From Pantoea sp. BAV 3049 (lineage in GTDB: Bacteria > Pseudomonadota > Gammaproteobacteria > Enterobacterales > Enterobacteriaceae): 64,000 nt of DNA. The stretch spans positions 1,507,007-1,571,006 of the forward strand of contig NZ_WHOY01000031.1 in NCBI RefSeq assembly GCF_009765445.1, read 5' to 3'. Shown here in pieces: positions 29,926 to 38,400 of the stretch. Below the pieces are notes generated by a model, which did not search any database, had not been told where the DNA came from, and saw nothing but the letters and a program-made list of their open reading frames with translations. The position numbers were made by a program, and so were the translations under genes. Position 1 is the stretch's first letter. Each line of letters opens with the position of its first letter.

Positions 29926-31380
29926 ATGATGAGCACCTCCCTACAGGACCACGAACTGTTCCAGACCGGTTATTTTGCAGCAGGCCAGTGGCAGCGCTGT
30001 GCAGCCACCTTTGACGTACTCAATCCCGCCACCGGAGAAGTCATTGCCCAGGTGGCGAAAGCCGGTAAAAGTGAAACTGAACAAGCCATTGCTGCCGCAG
30101 AGAAAGCCTTCCCTGCCTGGCGAGCAAAAACCGCCAAAGAGCGCAGTGAAATCCTTTATCGCTGGTATCAGCTGATGATTGATAACAAAGCGTGGCTGGG
30201 CAAATTGATGACGGCGGAGCAGGGTAAGCCAGTGAAAGAAGCAGAGGGCGAAGTGGAATACGCCGCCAGCTTTATTCAGTGGTTTGCCGAGCAGGCCAAG
30301 CGTGCCAATGGCGAAATTATTCCTCCCGCTAAACCGGGTTCACGCATTCTGGCTACCCGTGAGCCGATTGGTGTGGTAGCGGCTATCACGCCGTGGAATT
30401 TCCCGATGGCAATGCTGACCCGTAAACTGGGACCCGCGCTGGCAGCTGGCTGTACCGGTATTATCAAACCGGCTAATAACACGCCGCTGTCGGCTTTTGC
30501 TCTGCTGGCGCTGGCGAAAAAAGCGGGTGTACCGGACGGTGTGCTTAATGCGGTTGCCGGTGATACTCATGCCATCAGCGATGCGATTATGGCGAGTAAA
30601 GCCGTCCGGAAAATTTCGTTTACCGGTTCAACTCAGGTGGGCAAGCTGCTGATGCGCAACGCTTCCGACACCATGAAAAAAGTGTCTATGGAGCTGGGCG
30701 GCAATGCGCCTTATATCGTGTTTGACGATGCCGACATTGATGCTGCGGTGAAAGGGGCAATTGCCAACAAATTCCGCAATGCCGGGCAGGTCTGCGTCAG
30801 CGTCAACCGCTTCTATATCCACAACAGCGTCTACGACCGTTTTGTCAGCCAGCTGGCGGAAGAGGTCGTCAGGCTGAAAGTGGGGAACGGCATGGATGAG
30901 GGTGTGATTGTCGGCCCGCTGATCGAAGCGGCTGCCGTAGAGAAAGTGGAAGAACACGTGCGCGATGCAGTGGCTAACGGCGGTAAAATTGTCGCGGGCG
31001 GTGCCCGCCATGCGCTGGGAGGGAACTTCTGGCAGCCAACGGTGATTGCGGAAGCCAACGAAAAAATGAAGCTGTCGCGAGAAGAGACCTTTGGCCCGGT
31101 GGCAGCCTGCTTCCGCTTCGATGATGAAGAGGAGATGATCCGTCGTGCTAACGACACCGAGTTTGGCCTGGCAGCTTACTTTTATACGCAAAATCTGCAG
31201 CGTGTCTTCCGTGTTTCTGCCGCGCTGGAAAGTGGCATGGTCGGTATTAACGAGTGTGCGGTGTCCACCGAGCTGGCCCCCTTTGGCGGCGTGAAGGAAT
31301 CAGGACTGGGCCGTGAAGGTTCGGTGTTGGGTCTGGAAGAATTTATGGAAGTGAAGGCCCTGCACATCGGGGGACTGTAA
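29926..31380 (+). CDS. NAD(P)-dependent succinate-semialdehyde dehydrogenase type (GabD-like)
   Basis: The 484-aa aldehyde dehydrogenase most resembles GabD, which oxidises succinate semialdehyde to succinate. ALDH motifs are TPWNFPMAMLTRKLGPALAA, the adenine-binding SFTGSTQVGKLL, the general base in SMELGGNAP, and the catalytic Cys in RNAGQVCVSVNR. The tail APFGGVKESGLGREGS is typical. The segment KPANNTPLSA differs from the usual KPASQTP, so the substrate may not be succinate semialdehyde. No gabT, gabP or regulator is next to it. ATG at 29926 follows CAGGAGAA; a second ATG directly follows. Confidence 0.85.
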   Translation: MMSTSLQDHELFQTGYFAAGQWQRCAATFDVLNPATGEVIAQVAKAGKSETEQAIAAAEKAFPAWRAKTAKERSEILYRWYQLMIDNKAWLGKLMTAEQGKPVKEAEGEVEYAASFIQWFAEQAKRANGEIIPPAKPGSRILATREPIGVVAAITPWNFPMAMLTRKLGPALAAGCTGIIKPANNTPLSAFALLALAKKAGVPDGVLNAVAGDTHAISDAIMASKAVRKISFTGSTQVGKLLMRNASDTMKKVSMELGGNAPYIVFDDADIDAAVKGAIANKFRNAGQVCVSVNRFYIHNSVYDRFVSQLAEEVVRLKVGNGMDEGVIVGPLIEAAAVEKVEEHVRDAVANGGKIVAGGARHALGGNFWQPTVIAEANEKMKLSREETFGPVAACFRFDDEEEMIRRANDTEFGLAAYFYTQNLQRVFRVSAALESGMVGINECAVSTELAPFGGVKESGLGREGSVLGLEEFMEVKALHIGGL

Positions 31381-31385
31381 CTCAC

Positions 31386-31407
31386 CGGGCGGCCTGCAGG
31401 TCGCCCG
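31386..31407 (+). other. GC-rich hairpin between the dehydrogenase gene and yhcO
   Basis: cgggcggcct and aggtcgcccg form a near-perfect stem a few bases past the dehydrogenase stop. No T run follows, so it more likely stabilises or weakly attenuates the transcript than terminates it. Confidence 0.4.
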
Positions 31408-31433
31408 ACTGATTGCCTTGTGGAGCAGCCAGC

Positions 31434-31703
31434 ATGAGAACAGAGATTTTTGATTTTAACGAAATTGTCGACCAGGCCCATTTTTATCGCCAGTTCAGCG
31501 AACGCTTTGCACTGGCTGACAGACCAGTCAGCGATTTGGACAGTTTGTGGGACGTGGTGAATGCAGAGCTGCTGCCGCTGCCGTTAGTCATTGAGTTTAT
31601 TCATCTGGGGACGGGGCAGAAGAGGCGGTATGGCGCGTTGATTTTACTGTTTGATGAAGCTGAAGAGGAGCTGGAGGGACAGCTCCGCTTCAACGTTCGT
31701 TAA
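31434..31703 (+). CDS. yhcO: Barstar-family protein YhcO
   Basis: This 89-aa protein has the barstar fold of barnase inhibitors, although no barnase-like RNase is nearby. The start [19 protein letters not shown] at 31434 aligns with E. coli YhcO; an in-frame start at 31413 adds 7 unmatched residues. The conserved core is [11 protein letters not shown] and [20 protein letters not shown]. The true partner is unknown. It is convergent with the yhcN-like genes. Confidence 0.93.
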   Translation: MRTEIFDFNEIVDQAHFYRQFSERFALADRPVSDLDSLWDVVNAELLPLPLVIEFIHLGTGQKRRYGALILLFDEAEEELEGQLRFNVR

Positions 31704-31716
31704 GACATGCAGTGAC

Positions 31717-31740
31717 AAAAAGGGCCCCGCGAGCGGGGCC
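31717..31740 (-). terminator. Terminator of first yhcN-like gene
   Basis: A GC-rich palindrome (ggccccgc/gcggggcc) is followed on the minus strand by five T. It lies 47 bp past the yhcN-like stop at 31788 and could also slow yhcO transcripts. Confidence 0.8.
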
Positions 31741-31787
31741 AAAGGGTTCGTCACAGGCTGTTTTCGACACAGCCCGCCGACGAGGAA

Positions 31788-32051
31788 TTACTTATACAGT
31801 TCGGCGGTCACGTGCCAGGTATCGTCATTTCGTGCTTCAACAACACGATAGGCGCTGGCACCCTGCCGATCGGCTTTCTGTGACAGCTGCTGACGGATAT
31901 CCATTGGCGCACCGGCCACACCACTTAAAGTAATTGTCCCCGCAGATTGCAGATTTTCTGACTGTTCAGCATTAACCAGTTGGGCAGCAGAAGCGCCAAA
32001 AGAGACAGCTGACAGCAAGCTCAATGCAGCGATGGTTGTTTTGATTTTCAT
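31788..32051 (-). CDS. yhcN: YhcN/YdgH/BhsA family secreted stress peptide, copy 1
   Basis: An 87-aa protein of the DUF1471 family, with a signal peptide (MKIKTTIAALSLLSAVSFGASA) and mature part QLVNAEQSENLQSAGTITLSG. The C-terminal block ASAYRVVEARNDDTWHVTAELYK closely resembles E. coli YhcN, which is linked to acid and peroxide stress and biofilm. Of the three tandem copies this one looks nearest to yhcN, and it lies beside yhcO as in E. coli. It has its own terminator. Confidence 0.92.
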   Translation of the reverse strand: MKIKTTIAALSLLSAVSFGASAAQLVNAEQSENLQSAGTITLSGVAGAPMDIRQQLSQKADRQGASAYRVVEARNDDTWHVTAELYK

Positions 32052-32154
32052 AATCTTCTCCTCATTGTGTTCAACAACCTGCGGGTTTCAACATCATGAC
32101 CAGGTCGTCGATGTCACGGGCGGACGCTTCAGTATGTCCGCGTCAGTGCCGGAC

Positions 32155-32424
32155 TTATTTATACAGTTCTGCAGTGGCGTGATAGTTGCCGTTATTGTAG
32201 GCCTCTACCACACGATAAGATGATGCGCCCTGAGCGTCGGCTTTCTGAGAAAGCTCATGACGGATATCAGTTGGTGCGCCATCGATACCACTTACGCTGA
32301 TGGTGCCCATTGACTGCAGGTTTTGGTCCTGTACCTGCTGGTCAGTCACCAGGTGTGCGGCATTAGCACCGAACGAGAGAACTGAGGCCAGGCCGAGGAC
32401 TGCGATTGCGATTTTGGTTTTCAT
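32155..32424 (-). CDS. YhcN-like DUF1471 secreted peptide, copy 2
   Basis: An 89-aa paralogue of copies 1 and 3 with signal peptide MKTKIAIAVLGLASVLSFGA, then AAHLVTDQQVQDQNLQSMG and the family ending SSYRVVEAYNNGNYHATAELYK-like block (two shared segments YRVVEA and TAELYK). It has two extra residues in QQVQDQ. The gap to copy 1 is 103 bp and to copy 3 is 112 bp, so each may have its own promoter. Function is inferred only from the family (envelope stress, biofilm). Confidence 0.9.
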   Translation of the reverse strand: MKTKIAIAVLGLASVLSFGANAAHLVTDQQVQDQNLQSMGTISVSGIDGAPTDIRHELSQKADAQGASSYRVVEAYNNGNYHATAELYK

Positions 32425-32449
32425 GATCCATGCTCCAGATAAGGGGGGC

Positions 32450-32500
32450 GGTAACCGAAAGGGCTAAAAAGCGCTTATTATTCTTTGGGTTACCTTTTTT
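32450..32500 (+). terminator. Plus-strand terminator-like structure between yhcN-like copies 2 and 3
   Basis: Arms ggtaaccgaaag (32450-32461) and ctttgggttacc (32483-32494) pair with one mismatch across a 21-nt loop. Six T follow on the plus strand, although both neighbouring genes are on the minus strand. It suggests an unannotated plus-strand transcript ending here, possibly antisense to copy 2. Confidence 0.4.
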
Positions 32501-32536
32501 AAGTCTGACTAACTCTTTTGTCTTACGAAACTTCTG

Positions 32537-32800
32537 TTATTTGTACAGCTCTGCGGTGGCGTGATAGTTGCCGTTTACATAGGCTTCTACAATACGATAA
32601 GCAGAGGCGCCCTGAGCGTCGGCTTTCTGATTCAGCTGAGCGTTAATATCCATAGGGGACGCGCTCACGCCGCTGACGCTGACGGTGCCGATTGATTGCA
32701 TGTTTTGCGCCTGATCTGCATTGACAGAATCAGCTGCAAAAGCACCAAAAGACAGGGCAGAAAGAACACTCAAAGTTGCAATAGTAGTTTTAACGTTCAT
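32537..32800 (-). CDS. YhcN-like DUF1471 secreted peptide, copy 3
   Basis: An 87-aa paralogue: signal peptide MNVKTTIATLSVLSALSFGA, then FAADSVNADQAQNMQSIGTV and ending EAYVNGNYHATAELYK. The start at 32800 follows GAGGAAAATATC; a longer frame to 32896 runs through the promoter and is rejected. Copies 2 and 3 share GNYHATAELYK exactly, so they probably arose from a recent duplication. A CRP-like site lies 37 bp upstream. Confidence 0.9.
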   Translation of the reverse strand: MNVKTTIATLSVLSALSFGAFAADSVNADQAQNMQSIGTVSVSGVSASPMDINAQLNQKADAQGASAYRIVEAYVNGNYHATAELYK

Positions 32801-32836
32801 GATATTTTCCTCGTCGTCTGTTTTTATCTTTTTGTT

Positions 32837-32858
32837 TTGTGTGATTCGCATCACGAAA
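32837..32858. promoter_or_regulatory. Candidate CRP-cAMP site upstream of yhcN-like copy 3
   Basis: TTGTGTGATTCGCATCACGAAA contains TGTGA-N6-TCACG, one change from the CRP core. It is centred 47 bp before the start codon, close for a classical activator site, so repression or action on another start is possible. Confidence 0.55.
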
Positions 32859-33249
32859 ACAAGTATAGATCTGATAACGTAAAAAATTAATAGCATGCTA
32901 ATAATGTTTTTTTGCGATACTTAGCCCATACACTTGTTTTTAATAACCTTCAGTTATAAAAAAAGCTTATAATTTACTCTTGCAATGTTAAATACATGTA
33001 AAAACATCGGGGTGGGTGACTTTAGCCATTTGTGCGCTAATTTGTGGTCGATCACGCTATGAGACGGGGATACAGCCTTTTAACCACTGCTTTTGATGCT
33101 TCATGGCAGTGCATCATGCTGATATGGCGGCTTAGGAAGGGCAGATTAGGAAGGGCTGATAAAGCAAAGCCGGCGGATGCCGGCTCTGAAAAGCTGATGA
33201 TGCAGTGAGGTTAGCTGAAGGTTAAAGCTATGCGTTTAATTCCATCTGC
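32859..33249. other. Region between yhcN-like copy 3 and argR
   Basis: This roughly 390-bp stretch is AT-rich at 32880-33010 and holds no supported gene. An 11-bp direct repeat ttaggaagggc occurs at 33132-33142 and 33146-33156, shortly before the argR terminator hairpin. Confidence 0.5.
33157..33185 (-). terminator. Probable argR terminator
   Basis: A perfect 7-bp stem (agccggc/gccggct, 4-nt loop) is followed on the minus strand by TTGCTTTATC, a moderate T tract. It lies about 65 bp past the argR stop. Confidence 0.65.
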
Positions 33250-33729
<480 letters not shown>

Positions 33730-33767
33730 CTAAAAAAGTCAGAAAGAAAAAGATTCCCCTGGCAGGG

Positions 33768-33806
33768 TATTACATGATTATGCAATTAAGTGAATGTTTA
33801 TGCAAA
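33768..33806. promoter_or_regulatory. Tandem ARG boxes (ArgR operator)
   Basis: On the minus strand, TTTGCATAAACATTCACT (33789-33806) and TTGCATAATCATGTAATA (33768-33785) are two 18-bp ARG-box-like palindromes with the standard 3-bp spacing. The first closely resembles the box in the E. coli argR promoter. They lie 48 bp upstream of the argR ATG. Confidence 0.75.
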
Positions 33807-34170
33807 CGGGAAGTGGTGGCTGCTGCTATCCGTAGCGTCGGGAGCGGCAGTCTAACAAACTTTGCCGGGGAAAAAAATGTTCTGAAGGCGGCGGGTGTTG
33901 CTTAAAAAGTGAACGGAATGTTATAAAATTGATGTTGTCCTGATAAGTGTTACAGTTGTACTGTACGCCGAATGACATTGTCTGCCAGCTGCTGTGAAGG
34001 GCAACGAAGTGCGTCCTGACTTTATGCGTTCAATCTCCACGGCTTCGTTATATTCTCTGCGCCACCGCGCAAAGTTGAATGAAAGCTTTCGCTAAGACCA
34101 TACGGGTCGACTACCTTCATAACCAGATGGATTCCCGGCAATTAATGTTTACTATAATAAGGAGTTTAGG
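33807..34170. other. Divergent argR-mdh region, mdh side
   Basis: About 360 bp of leader and promoter sequence for mdh. A TTATAAAATT stretch near 33921 could be a -10. In E. coli mdh is controlled here by ArcA and CRP, but no clear site was found by eye. The mdh ribosome site is AAGGAG at about 34160. No gene is supported. Confidence 0.4.
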
Positions 34171-35106
34171 ATGAAAGTTGCAGTTCTCGGCGCAGCTGGC
34201 GGTATTGGCCAGGCTCTCGCACTTCTGCTTAAAACCCAGCTTCCGGCAGGTTCAGAACTCTCTCTGTATGACATTGCTCCGGTTACGCCAGGCGTGGCCG
34301 TCGATTTGAGCCATATCCCCACCGCAGTTAAAATCAAAGGTTTCAGTGGCGAAGATGCCACTCCGGCATTGCACGGCGCGGATGTGGTGCTGATCTCCGC
34401 TGGCGTGGCACGTAAGCCAGGTATGGACCGTTCTGACCTCTTTAATGTGAATGCGGGTATCGTGCGGAATCTGATTGAGCAGGTTGCCAGTACTTGTCCT
34501 AACGCTCTGATTGGCATCATCACTAACCCGGTGAACACTACCGTAGCGATTGCTGCCGAGGTGCTGAAGAAAGCGGGCGTTTACGATAAGAACAAACTCT
34601 TTGGCGTGACCACGCTGGACATTATCCGGTCCAATACCTTTGTCGCTGAACTGAAGGGAAAAAACCCGTCAGAGCTGAACGTGCCGGTAGTGGGCGGTCA
34701 CTCAGGCGTGACCATTCTGCCTCTGCTGTCGCAGATCCCGGGCGTGAGCTTTACCGATCAGGAAATCGCTGACCTGACCAAACGCATTCAGAACGCCGGT
34801 ACAGAAGTGGTGGAAGCCAAGGCGGGTGGCGGATCGGCTACGTTGTCGATGGGCCAGGCGGCAGCTCAGTTCGGCCTTGCTCTGGTGCGTGCTCTTAACG
34901 GTGAAAGTAATGTGGTGGAGTGTGCTTACGTTGAAGGTGAGGGAACCCATGCCCGCTTCTTCTCTCAGCCGTTGCTGTTGGGTAAGAATGGCATTGCGGA
35001 ACGTAAACCGATTGGTGCGCTGAGTGCTTATGAAGAGCAGTCACTGAAAGGCATGCTGGATACGCTGAAGAAAGATATCACGCTGGGCGAAGAGTTTGTT
35101 AAGTAA
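34171..35106 (+). CDS. mdh: NAD-dependent malate dehydrogenase
   Basis: Mdh (311 aa) interconverts malate and oxaloacetate in the TCA cycle. The NAD-binding motif is at the start ([20 protein letters not shown]). Substrate-binding arginines are in [14 protein letters not shown] and [14 protein letters not shown]. The catalytic His is in [16 protein letters not shown]. Length is one less than E. coli Mdh (312). It is divergent from argR. Confidence 0.99.
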   Translation: MKVAVLGAAGGIGQALALLLKTQLPAGSELSLYDIAPVTPGVAVDLSHIPTAVKIKGFSGEDATPALHGADVVLISAGVARKPGMDRSDLFNVNAGIVRNLIEQVASTCPNALIGIITNPVNTTVAIAAEVLKKAGVYDKNKLFGVTTLDIIRSNTFVAELKGKNPSELNVPVVGGHSGVTILPLLSQIPGVSFTDQEIADLTKRIQNAGTEVVEAKAGGGSATLSMGQAAAQFGLALVRALNGESNVVECAYVEGEGTHARFFSQPLLLGKNGIAERKPIGALSAYEEQSLKGMLDTLKKDITLGEEFVK

Positions 35107-35115
35107 AGCCGCGTC

Positions 35116-35144
35116 GGGCCAGAGTTCTCCTGGCCCACTGTTTT
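35116..35144 (+). terminator. mdh terminator
   Basis: A 7-bp stem (gggccag/ctggccc) with a 7-nt loop is followed by ACTGTTTT. It starts 10 bp past the mdh stop. Confidence 0.65.
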
Positions 35145-35159
35145 CCCCCGCCTGAGCTT

Positions 35160-36218
35160 TTAATTCCCCGGATATTCCAGTACGGTCACCGGCAGCGTCA
35201 TTTTGCGATCGTTGCGGATGATTTCCACCTCAATCACCGTACCGGGACGGATTTCGGCTACCTGATCCATCGTTTCCAGTGCCGATACGGCAGGCCTGTG
35301 GTTCACACTGGTGATCACATCATTAACCTGCAGCCCCGCCTTGGCAGCCGGGCCGCCCTGCGAAACGTTGGTGACCACAATCCCCTGCAGATGATCGAGG
35401 CCAGAGGTTTGCCCGTGCATCTGGGGGATCTCTCTGCCGCTGATGCCAATAAAACCACGAATTACGCGGCCATCGCGGATCAGCTTATCCATGATTTTTG
35501 CCGCCAGCGCGGTGGGGATTGCAAAGCCAATCCCTTCCGGTGTCTCGCCATCGTTACTCTTGTCGAACGACAGCGTGTTAATGCCCATCAATTCGCCCAG
35601 AGAGTTGATCAGCGCACCACCCGAGTTTCCTTTGTTGATGGAGGCATCGGTCTGCAGGAAGTTCTGGTAGCGGGATGGGCTGAGACCCACGCGCCCGGTG
35701 GCGCTGATAATGCCCTGGGTGACGGTCTGACCAATGTTATATGGGTTGCCGATGGCCATCACCAGGTCACCGATATGCGCAATCCGCTTCGGATTGATCG
35801 GGATCACTGGCAGGCCGGATGCCGTAATTTTCAGGACGGCGAGGTCGGTCAGGCTGTCAGATCCGACCAGCATGGCCTCAAAAATCCGTCCATCCTGCAG
35901 CGCTACAATGATCTGGTCAGCATCATTGATGACATGCTTATTGGTCAGAATATAGCCGCGGCCATCCATAATCACGCCTGAGCCAAGCGTACGGATTTCC
36001 AGATTATCAGCGGAAGCATTGGCGCTGCGGTTATATACATTCACCACTGCGGGAGCAGCGCGACGGACAGCAGAGTTGTAGCTGACAGGCATCTCATCGG
36101 TGCTGTCATCTTTATGAGTGAAAAAATCGCTGCCGATCCTCAGTGCCGGCACTGCAGCCAGCAGAATACCCGCCACAACGAGGCCAAGAAGCACTGAACG
36201 CAATAGTTTAGGAAACAT
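35160..36218 (-). CDS. degS: Site-1 stress-sensing protease DegS
   Basis: DegS (352 aa) is an inner-membrane-anchored serine protease that cuts RseA when misfolded porins bind its PDZ domain, starting the sigma-E response. One N-terminal membrane segment (about residues 7-27) is followed by the trypsin-like domain. Triad residues are in ILTNKHVINDAD (His), SDSLTDLAVLKI (Asp) and NKGNSGGALINS (Ser). A single PDZ domain (GIVVTNVSQGGPAAKAGLQV) ends the protein. It lies downstream of degQ. Confidence 0.98.
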   Translation of the reverse strand: MFPKLLRSVLLGLVVAGILLAAVPALRIGSDFFTHKDDSTDEMPVSYNSAVRRAAPAVVNVYNRSANASADNLEIRTLGSGVIMDGRGYILTNKHVINDADQIIVALQDGRIFEAMLVGSDSLTDLAVLKITASGLPVIPINPKRIAHIGDLVMAIGNPYNIGQTVTQGIISATGRVGLSPSRYQNFLQTDASINKGNSGGALINSLGELMGINTLSFDKSNDGETPEGIGFAIPTALAAKIMDKLIRDGRVIRGFIGISGREIPQMHGQTSGLDHLQGIVVTNVSQGGPAAKAGLQVNDVITSVNHRPAVSALETMDQVAEIRPGTVIEVEIIRNDRKMTLPVTVLEYPGN

Positions 36219-36264
36219 GGCTTTAAACGATGAGTGAATGAACGTTGGCAGGATAGCATGAGTT

Positions 36265-36288
36265 AAGCGGACACGCAGGTGTCCGCTT
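36265..36288 (-). terminator. Hairpin between degQ and degS
   Basis: A perfect 10-bp inverted repeat (aagcggacac/gtgtccgctt, 4-nt loop) sits 15 bp past the degQ stop and lacks a T tract. It may reduce read-through into degS. Confidence 0.55.
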
Positions 36289-36302
36289 CATGATTTAGCT
36301 AT

Positions 36303-37682
36303 TTAGCGTAAAAGCAGGTAAATGCTCTGATCGCCGCGGATTATATTCAGCGCCAGCAGCGGCGGTTTCGCTTCCAGCAGCTTGCGCAGCTCCGCCAGGT
36401 TTTGCACACGGGTCCGGTTCAGACCGACAATCACGTCCCCTTTATGCAGGCCAAACTGTTCGGCAGGCGTGGATTTATCCACGCTATCAACGCTGACGCC
36501 TTTGCTGCCATCTTTCGTGGCACCATCGCTCAGCGTTGCGCCCTGCAGCGCTGGAGTCATCTGCTCGGCGTTGGTAGTAGCCTGGCTGCTGGCATCCAGT
36601 TTGACGGTGACGGTCTGCGGTTTGCCTTCGCGTAGCAGGCCTACCTTCACCTCTTTACCCGGTGCGGTGGTGCCGATTTTCACCCGCAGTGCCGCAAAGC
36701 TGTCGATTGGCTTGTCATCAAGGCTGGTGATGATGTCACCGGCTTTGATACCTGCTTTCGCCGCTGCAGAATCTGGCAGTACTTCGTTGACGAAGGCACC
36801 GCGCTGGGCATCAACGTTGAACGCCTTCGCCATATCCGCGGTCATTTCAGTACCTTTAATCCCCAACTGGCCCCGCTTCACTTCGCCGAATTCAATCAGC
36901 TGTTGTGCAAGGTTCATCGCCATGTTACTCGGGATGGCAAAACCGATGCCGATATTGCCGCCGGAAGAGGCAAGAATCGCAGTGTTGATGCCGATCAGCT
37001 CACCGTTCAGGTTCACCAGCGCGCCGCCTGAATTGCCCCTGTTGATAGCCGCATCGGTCTGAATAAAGTTTTCCAGCCCTTCCAGATTGAGTCCGCTACG
37101 ACCCAGCGCAGAGACAATGCCGGAGGTGGCAGTCTGGCCAAGGCCAAACGGGTTGCCGATTGCCACCGCAAAGTCACCGACTTTCAGCTGGTCGGAATCG
37201 GCAATCTTAATCTGAGTCAGCCCTTTGGCTCCGCTGACCTGAATCAGGGCGATATCCGTTTGCTCGTCATGCCCGATCAGTTTGGCATCAAACTCCCTGC
37301 CGTCACTAAGCTGGACGCTGATTTTGTCCGCCCCGTTGACCACATGGTTGTTGGTGAGGATGTAGCCTTTATCGGCATTAATGACCACGCCGGACGCCAG
37401 CCCCTCAAAAGGCTGAGGCTGCGAGTCGCCTCCATCCTGGCCCTGCTGACCGAAGAACCGTTTTAACGGCTCAGGAATGTCCTGTGTCTGGGCCTGAGTC
37501 TGGGTTCCTTCCACGTGCACGCTGACCACCGCAGGTAAAACTTTTTCCAGCATCGGCGCCAGACTTGGCATCTGTTGTCCCTGAATTTGCGCAGGAAGCG
37601 ACGCCACTGCCGCTGGGGCTGCGGCCAGGTTCATGCCAGTACTCAATGCTAATGCGCTTAACAGTAATGATTTCTTCTTCAT
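36303..37682 (-). CDS. degQ: Periplasmic serine endoprotease DegQ
   Basis: DegQ (459 aa) is a periplasmic protease and chaperone of the HtrA family. The start MKKKSLLLSALALSTGMNLA at 37682 gives a clean signal peptide; the upstream frame to 37724 is rejected. Triad motifs are ILTNNHVVNGAD, HDEQTDIALIQ and NRGNSGGALVN. Two PDZ domains follow (GIKGTEMTADMAKAFNVDAQ and GVSVDSVDKSTPAEQFGLHK). Length is close to E. coli DegQ (455) rather than DegP. Confidence 0.97.
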   Translation of the reverse strand: MKKKSLLLSALALSTGMNLAAAPAAVASLPAQIQGQQMPSLAPMLEKVLPAVVSVHVEGTQTQAQTQDIPEPLKRFFGQQGQDGGDSQPQPFEGLASGVVINADKGYILTNNHVVNGADKISVQLSDGREFDAKLIGHDEQTDIALIQVSGAKGLTQIKIADSDQLKVGDFAVAIGNPFGLGQTATSGIVSALGRSGLNLEGLENFIQTDAAINRGNSGGALVNLNGELIGINTAILASSGGNIGIGFAIPSNMAMNLAQQLIEFGEVKRGQLGIKGTEMTADMAKAFNVDAQRGAFVNEVLPDSAAAKAGIKAGDIITSLDDKPIDSFAALRVKIGTTAPGKEVKVGLLREGKPQTVTVKLDASSQATTNAEQMTPALQGATLSDGATKDGSKGVSVDSVDKSTPAEQFGLHKGDVIVGLNRTRVQNLAELRKLLEAKPPLLALNIIRGDQSIYLLLR

Positions 37683-37775
37683 CGCTTCGACGCTCTCCTG
37701 GATAAAAGTGGGGGAACTCAGCAATCCGGACGGACAGCTGCCTGACGGTTTGCATCGGCGACTGGGCCAACAAAC

Positions 37776-37798
37776 AAAAAAGGGCGCAGATGCGCCCT
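37776..37798 (-). terminator. zapG terminator
   Basis: An 8-bp palindromic stem (agggcgca/tgcgccct) is followed on the minus strand by a run of T. It lies 11 bp past the zapG stop and upstream of degQ. Confidence 0.88.
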
Positions 37799-37808
37799 CA
37801 ATAAACTC

Positions 37809-38213
37809 TTACTTCTCGCGTGCAGCACGGTCGCCACGCAGCAGGCCGGAGGCGCTGTCAGGATAATCGCGCGGCATCTGTACCGGAACCTGATCGTTAT
37901 CCGCTTCAGACTCGGTCAGCTGATAAGCAAAGGGGTTCTTTTCACCCGGCAGATTCGGCAGCAGGTCATTCGATCCTTTCGCCATGTGCTGGTAAAGCTG
38001 GCGGTAATCACGTGCCATATTGTCCAGCAGCTCGGCGCTCTGGGCAAAGTGGCTGGTGAGTTCTTCACGGTAGTCAGCCAGTTCGGCCTTGGTTTTTTCC
38101 AGCTCGTATTGCTGGCTCCGCTGCTCACGCAGTTTCCTGTTACCAAAACGCATTGCTACCGCGCCGATAATTAATCCAACTACCAATCCAATAAGCGCGT
38201 ATTCCCAGGTCAT
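37809..38213 (-). CDS. zapG: Cell-envelope/division protein ZapG (YhcB, DUF1043)
   Basis: This 134-aa protein has one N-terminal membrane segment (MTWEYALIGLVVGLIIGAVA), then a long coiled coil (about 30-85, LREQRSQQYELEKTKAELAD) and a polar tail. YhcB/ZapG links cell division with envelope synthesis and contacts the Rod complex and divisome. It is divergent from zapE, another division gene, as in E. coli. Confidence 0.96.
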   Translation of the reverse strand: MTWEYALIGLVVGLIIGAVAMRFGNRKLREQRSQQYELEKTKAELADYREELTSHFAQSAELLDNMARDYRQLYQHMAKGSNDLLPNLPGEKNPFAYQLTESEADNDQVPVQMPRDYPDSASGLLRGDRAAREK

Positions 38214-38400
38214 AATAACTCCCGTGTTGTCTTCGTTGTTCCGTAGGGACGCCTGGCTTCTGCCAGTTCACTACCAGCCACTATAACCGCTAATCTCATG
38301 GAAGTGGAATCCTGAGGCTGCATCGCTTAGTGTAGAACGGCCTTTTTTTCGACAATCAACCACCTGACGCTCCAAATTTTTCAGGGAATGTGAATAAATT

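Noticed and set aside
31434-31703. YhcO as the antitoxin of a barnase toxin-antitoxin pair
   Set aside because: The fold is barstar-like, but no barnase-like RNase gene is adjacent. yhcO is a conserved core gene in enterics, so a toxin-antitoxin call is not supported.
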